Virus record (IMG/VR): IMGVR_UViG_3300045999_001134 | Location: 1-38,763 of that record | Reading direction: 5' to 3' (one strand) | Length of the DNA stretch: 38,763 nt | Source: a virus | Part shown: positions 38,655-38,763 of the stretch, one piece after another | Position numbering within the stretch: position 1 is the stretch's first letter | Layout: each line of letters starts with the position of its first letter | Program-made: the position numbers and the translations under genes | The notes under the pieces: generated by a model | Told to the model about the DNA's origin: nothing | The model's input: only the letters and a program-made list of their open reading frames with translations | The model's database searches: none

Positions 38655-38763
38655 ATGAAGAACGATCTCAACACAGTAGATACCTTGGGCGCACTTCTGG
38701 CACAAATTGCAGATTTAGAAAAACAAGCAGAAGCAATCAAGTCTGAACTCAAAGATGCAAGCA
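38655..38763 (+). CDS. Start of the coiled-coil hypothetical gene (right copy, truncated by window end)
   Basis: Identical to the first 109 bases of 1404-1691; the gene runs off the right edge. Confidence 0.8.
   Translation, partial: MKNDLNTVDTLGALLAQIADLEKQAEAIKSELKDAS

Larger units (their letters stand above)
36452..38763 (+). repeat. Right copy of the non-identical end duplication
   Basis: Matches 1-1512 with about 800 bases of net extra length: the methyltransferase gene is added and the 70-residue ORF is missing. The last 127 bases are identical to 1386-1512, after a single C/T difference at 38636. Confidence 0.85.

Overview
The window looks like one nearly complete genome, slightly over-wrapped, of an uncultivated tailed double-stranded DNA phage. 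The head module has a SU10-type (DUF5309-like) capsid protein, an acidic scaffold, a 701-residue portal and a P22/SU10-like adaptor and tail nozzle. There is no tape measure and there are no contractile-tail genes, so a short-tailed (podovirus) particle is likely. The GH24 lysozyme, three-helix-type holin and ordinary Shine-Dalgarno sites suggest a Gram-negative host, which I cannot name. No integrase, tRNA or CRISPR array was seen.

Layout. (1) 1-1300: right part of a replication block (end of a DnaB-type helicase, small ORFs, a VRR-NUC nuclease). (2) 1336-4230: a promoter followed by very small, mostly overlapping genes: zinc-finger microproteins, an HNH homing endonuclease, a DUF1364/Ref-like nuclease and a run of Lys-rich basic proteins. 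(3) 4225-6100: a SAM methyltransferase, a glycosyltransferase and a ParB-fold protein. (4) 6112-13741: packaging and head genes (TerS, TerL, portal, scaffold, capsid, a second glycosyltransferase, adaptor). (5) 13746-21879: a broken HNH gene, then tail, fibre and decoration proteins, including three cassettes with an identical 40-residue core and one intact HNH gene between two small tail-associated ORFs. (6) 21881-26931: Gln/Ala-rich proteins that are probably ejected with the DNA. (7) 26934-30846: collar-type fibre, lysis cassette (membrane proteins, holin, lysozyme) and a metallophosphoesterase. (8) 30894-33904, minus strand: an early operon (XRE and AlpA-like regulators, MazG-like, DUF3310, Erf recombinase, an SSB-like small protein) interrupted by a 387-nt non-coding, GC-rich, highly foldable stretch. 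(9) 33942-34042: divergent promoters. (10) 34073-38763, plus strand: replication operon (initiator, solo CHC2 zinc-finger primase domain, DnaB-type helicase, DNA methyltransferase, VRR-NUC) with a compact pseudoknot/terminator RNA near its start.

The two ends of the window describe the same locus but are not identical. Bases 1-1512 match 36452-38763. One version has a methyltransferase gene and the other a 70-residue ORF in its place. The right end overlaps the left copy by exactly 127 identical bases. The simplest reading is a circular or permuted genome of about 36.5-37.3 kb, assembled from a mixed population so that two alleles of one variable locus appear at opposite ends.

Best leads for new biology: the 387-nt structured region at 31813-32199, the pseudoknot-capable terminator RNA at 34511-34610, the synonymously scrambled triplicate tail module at 15695-17986, and the variable helicase-to-nuclease locus.
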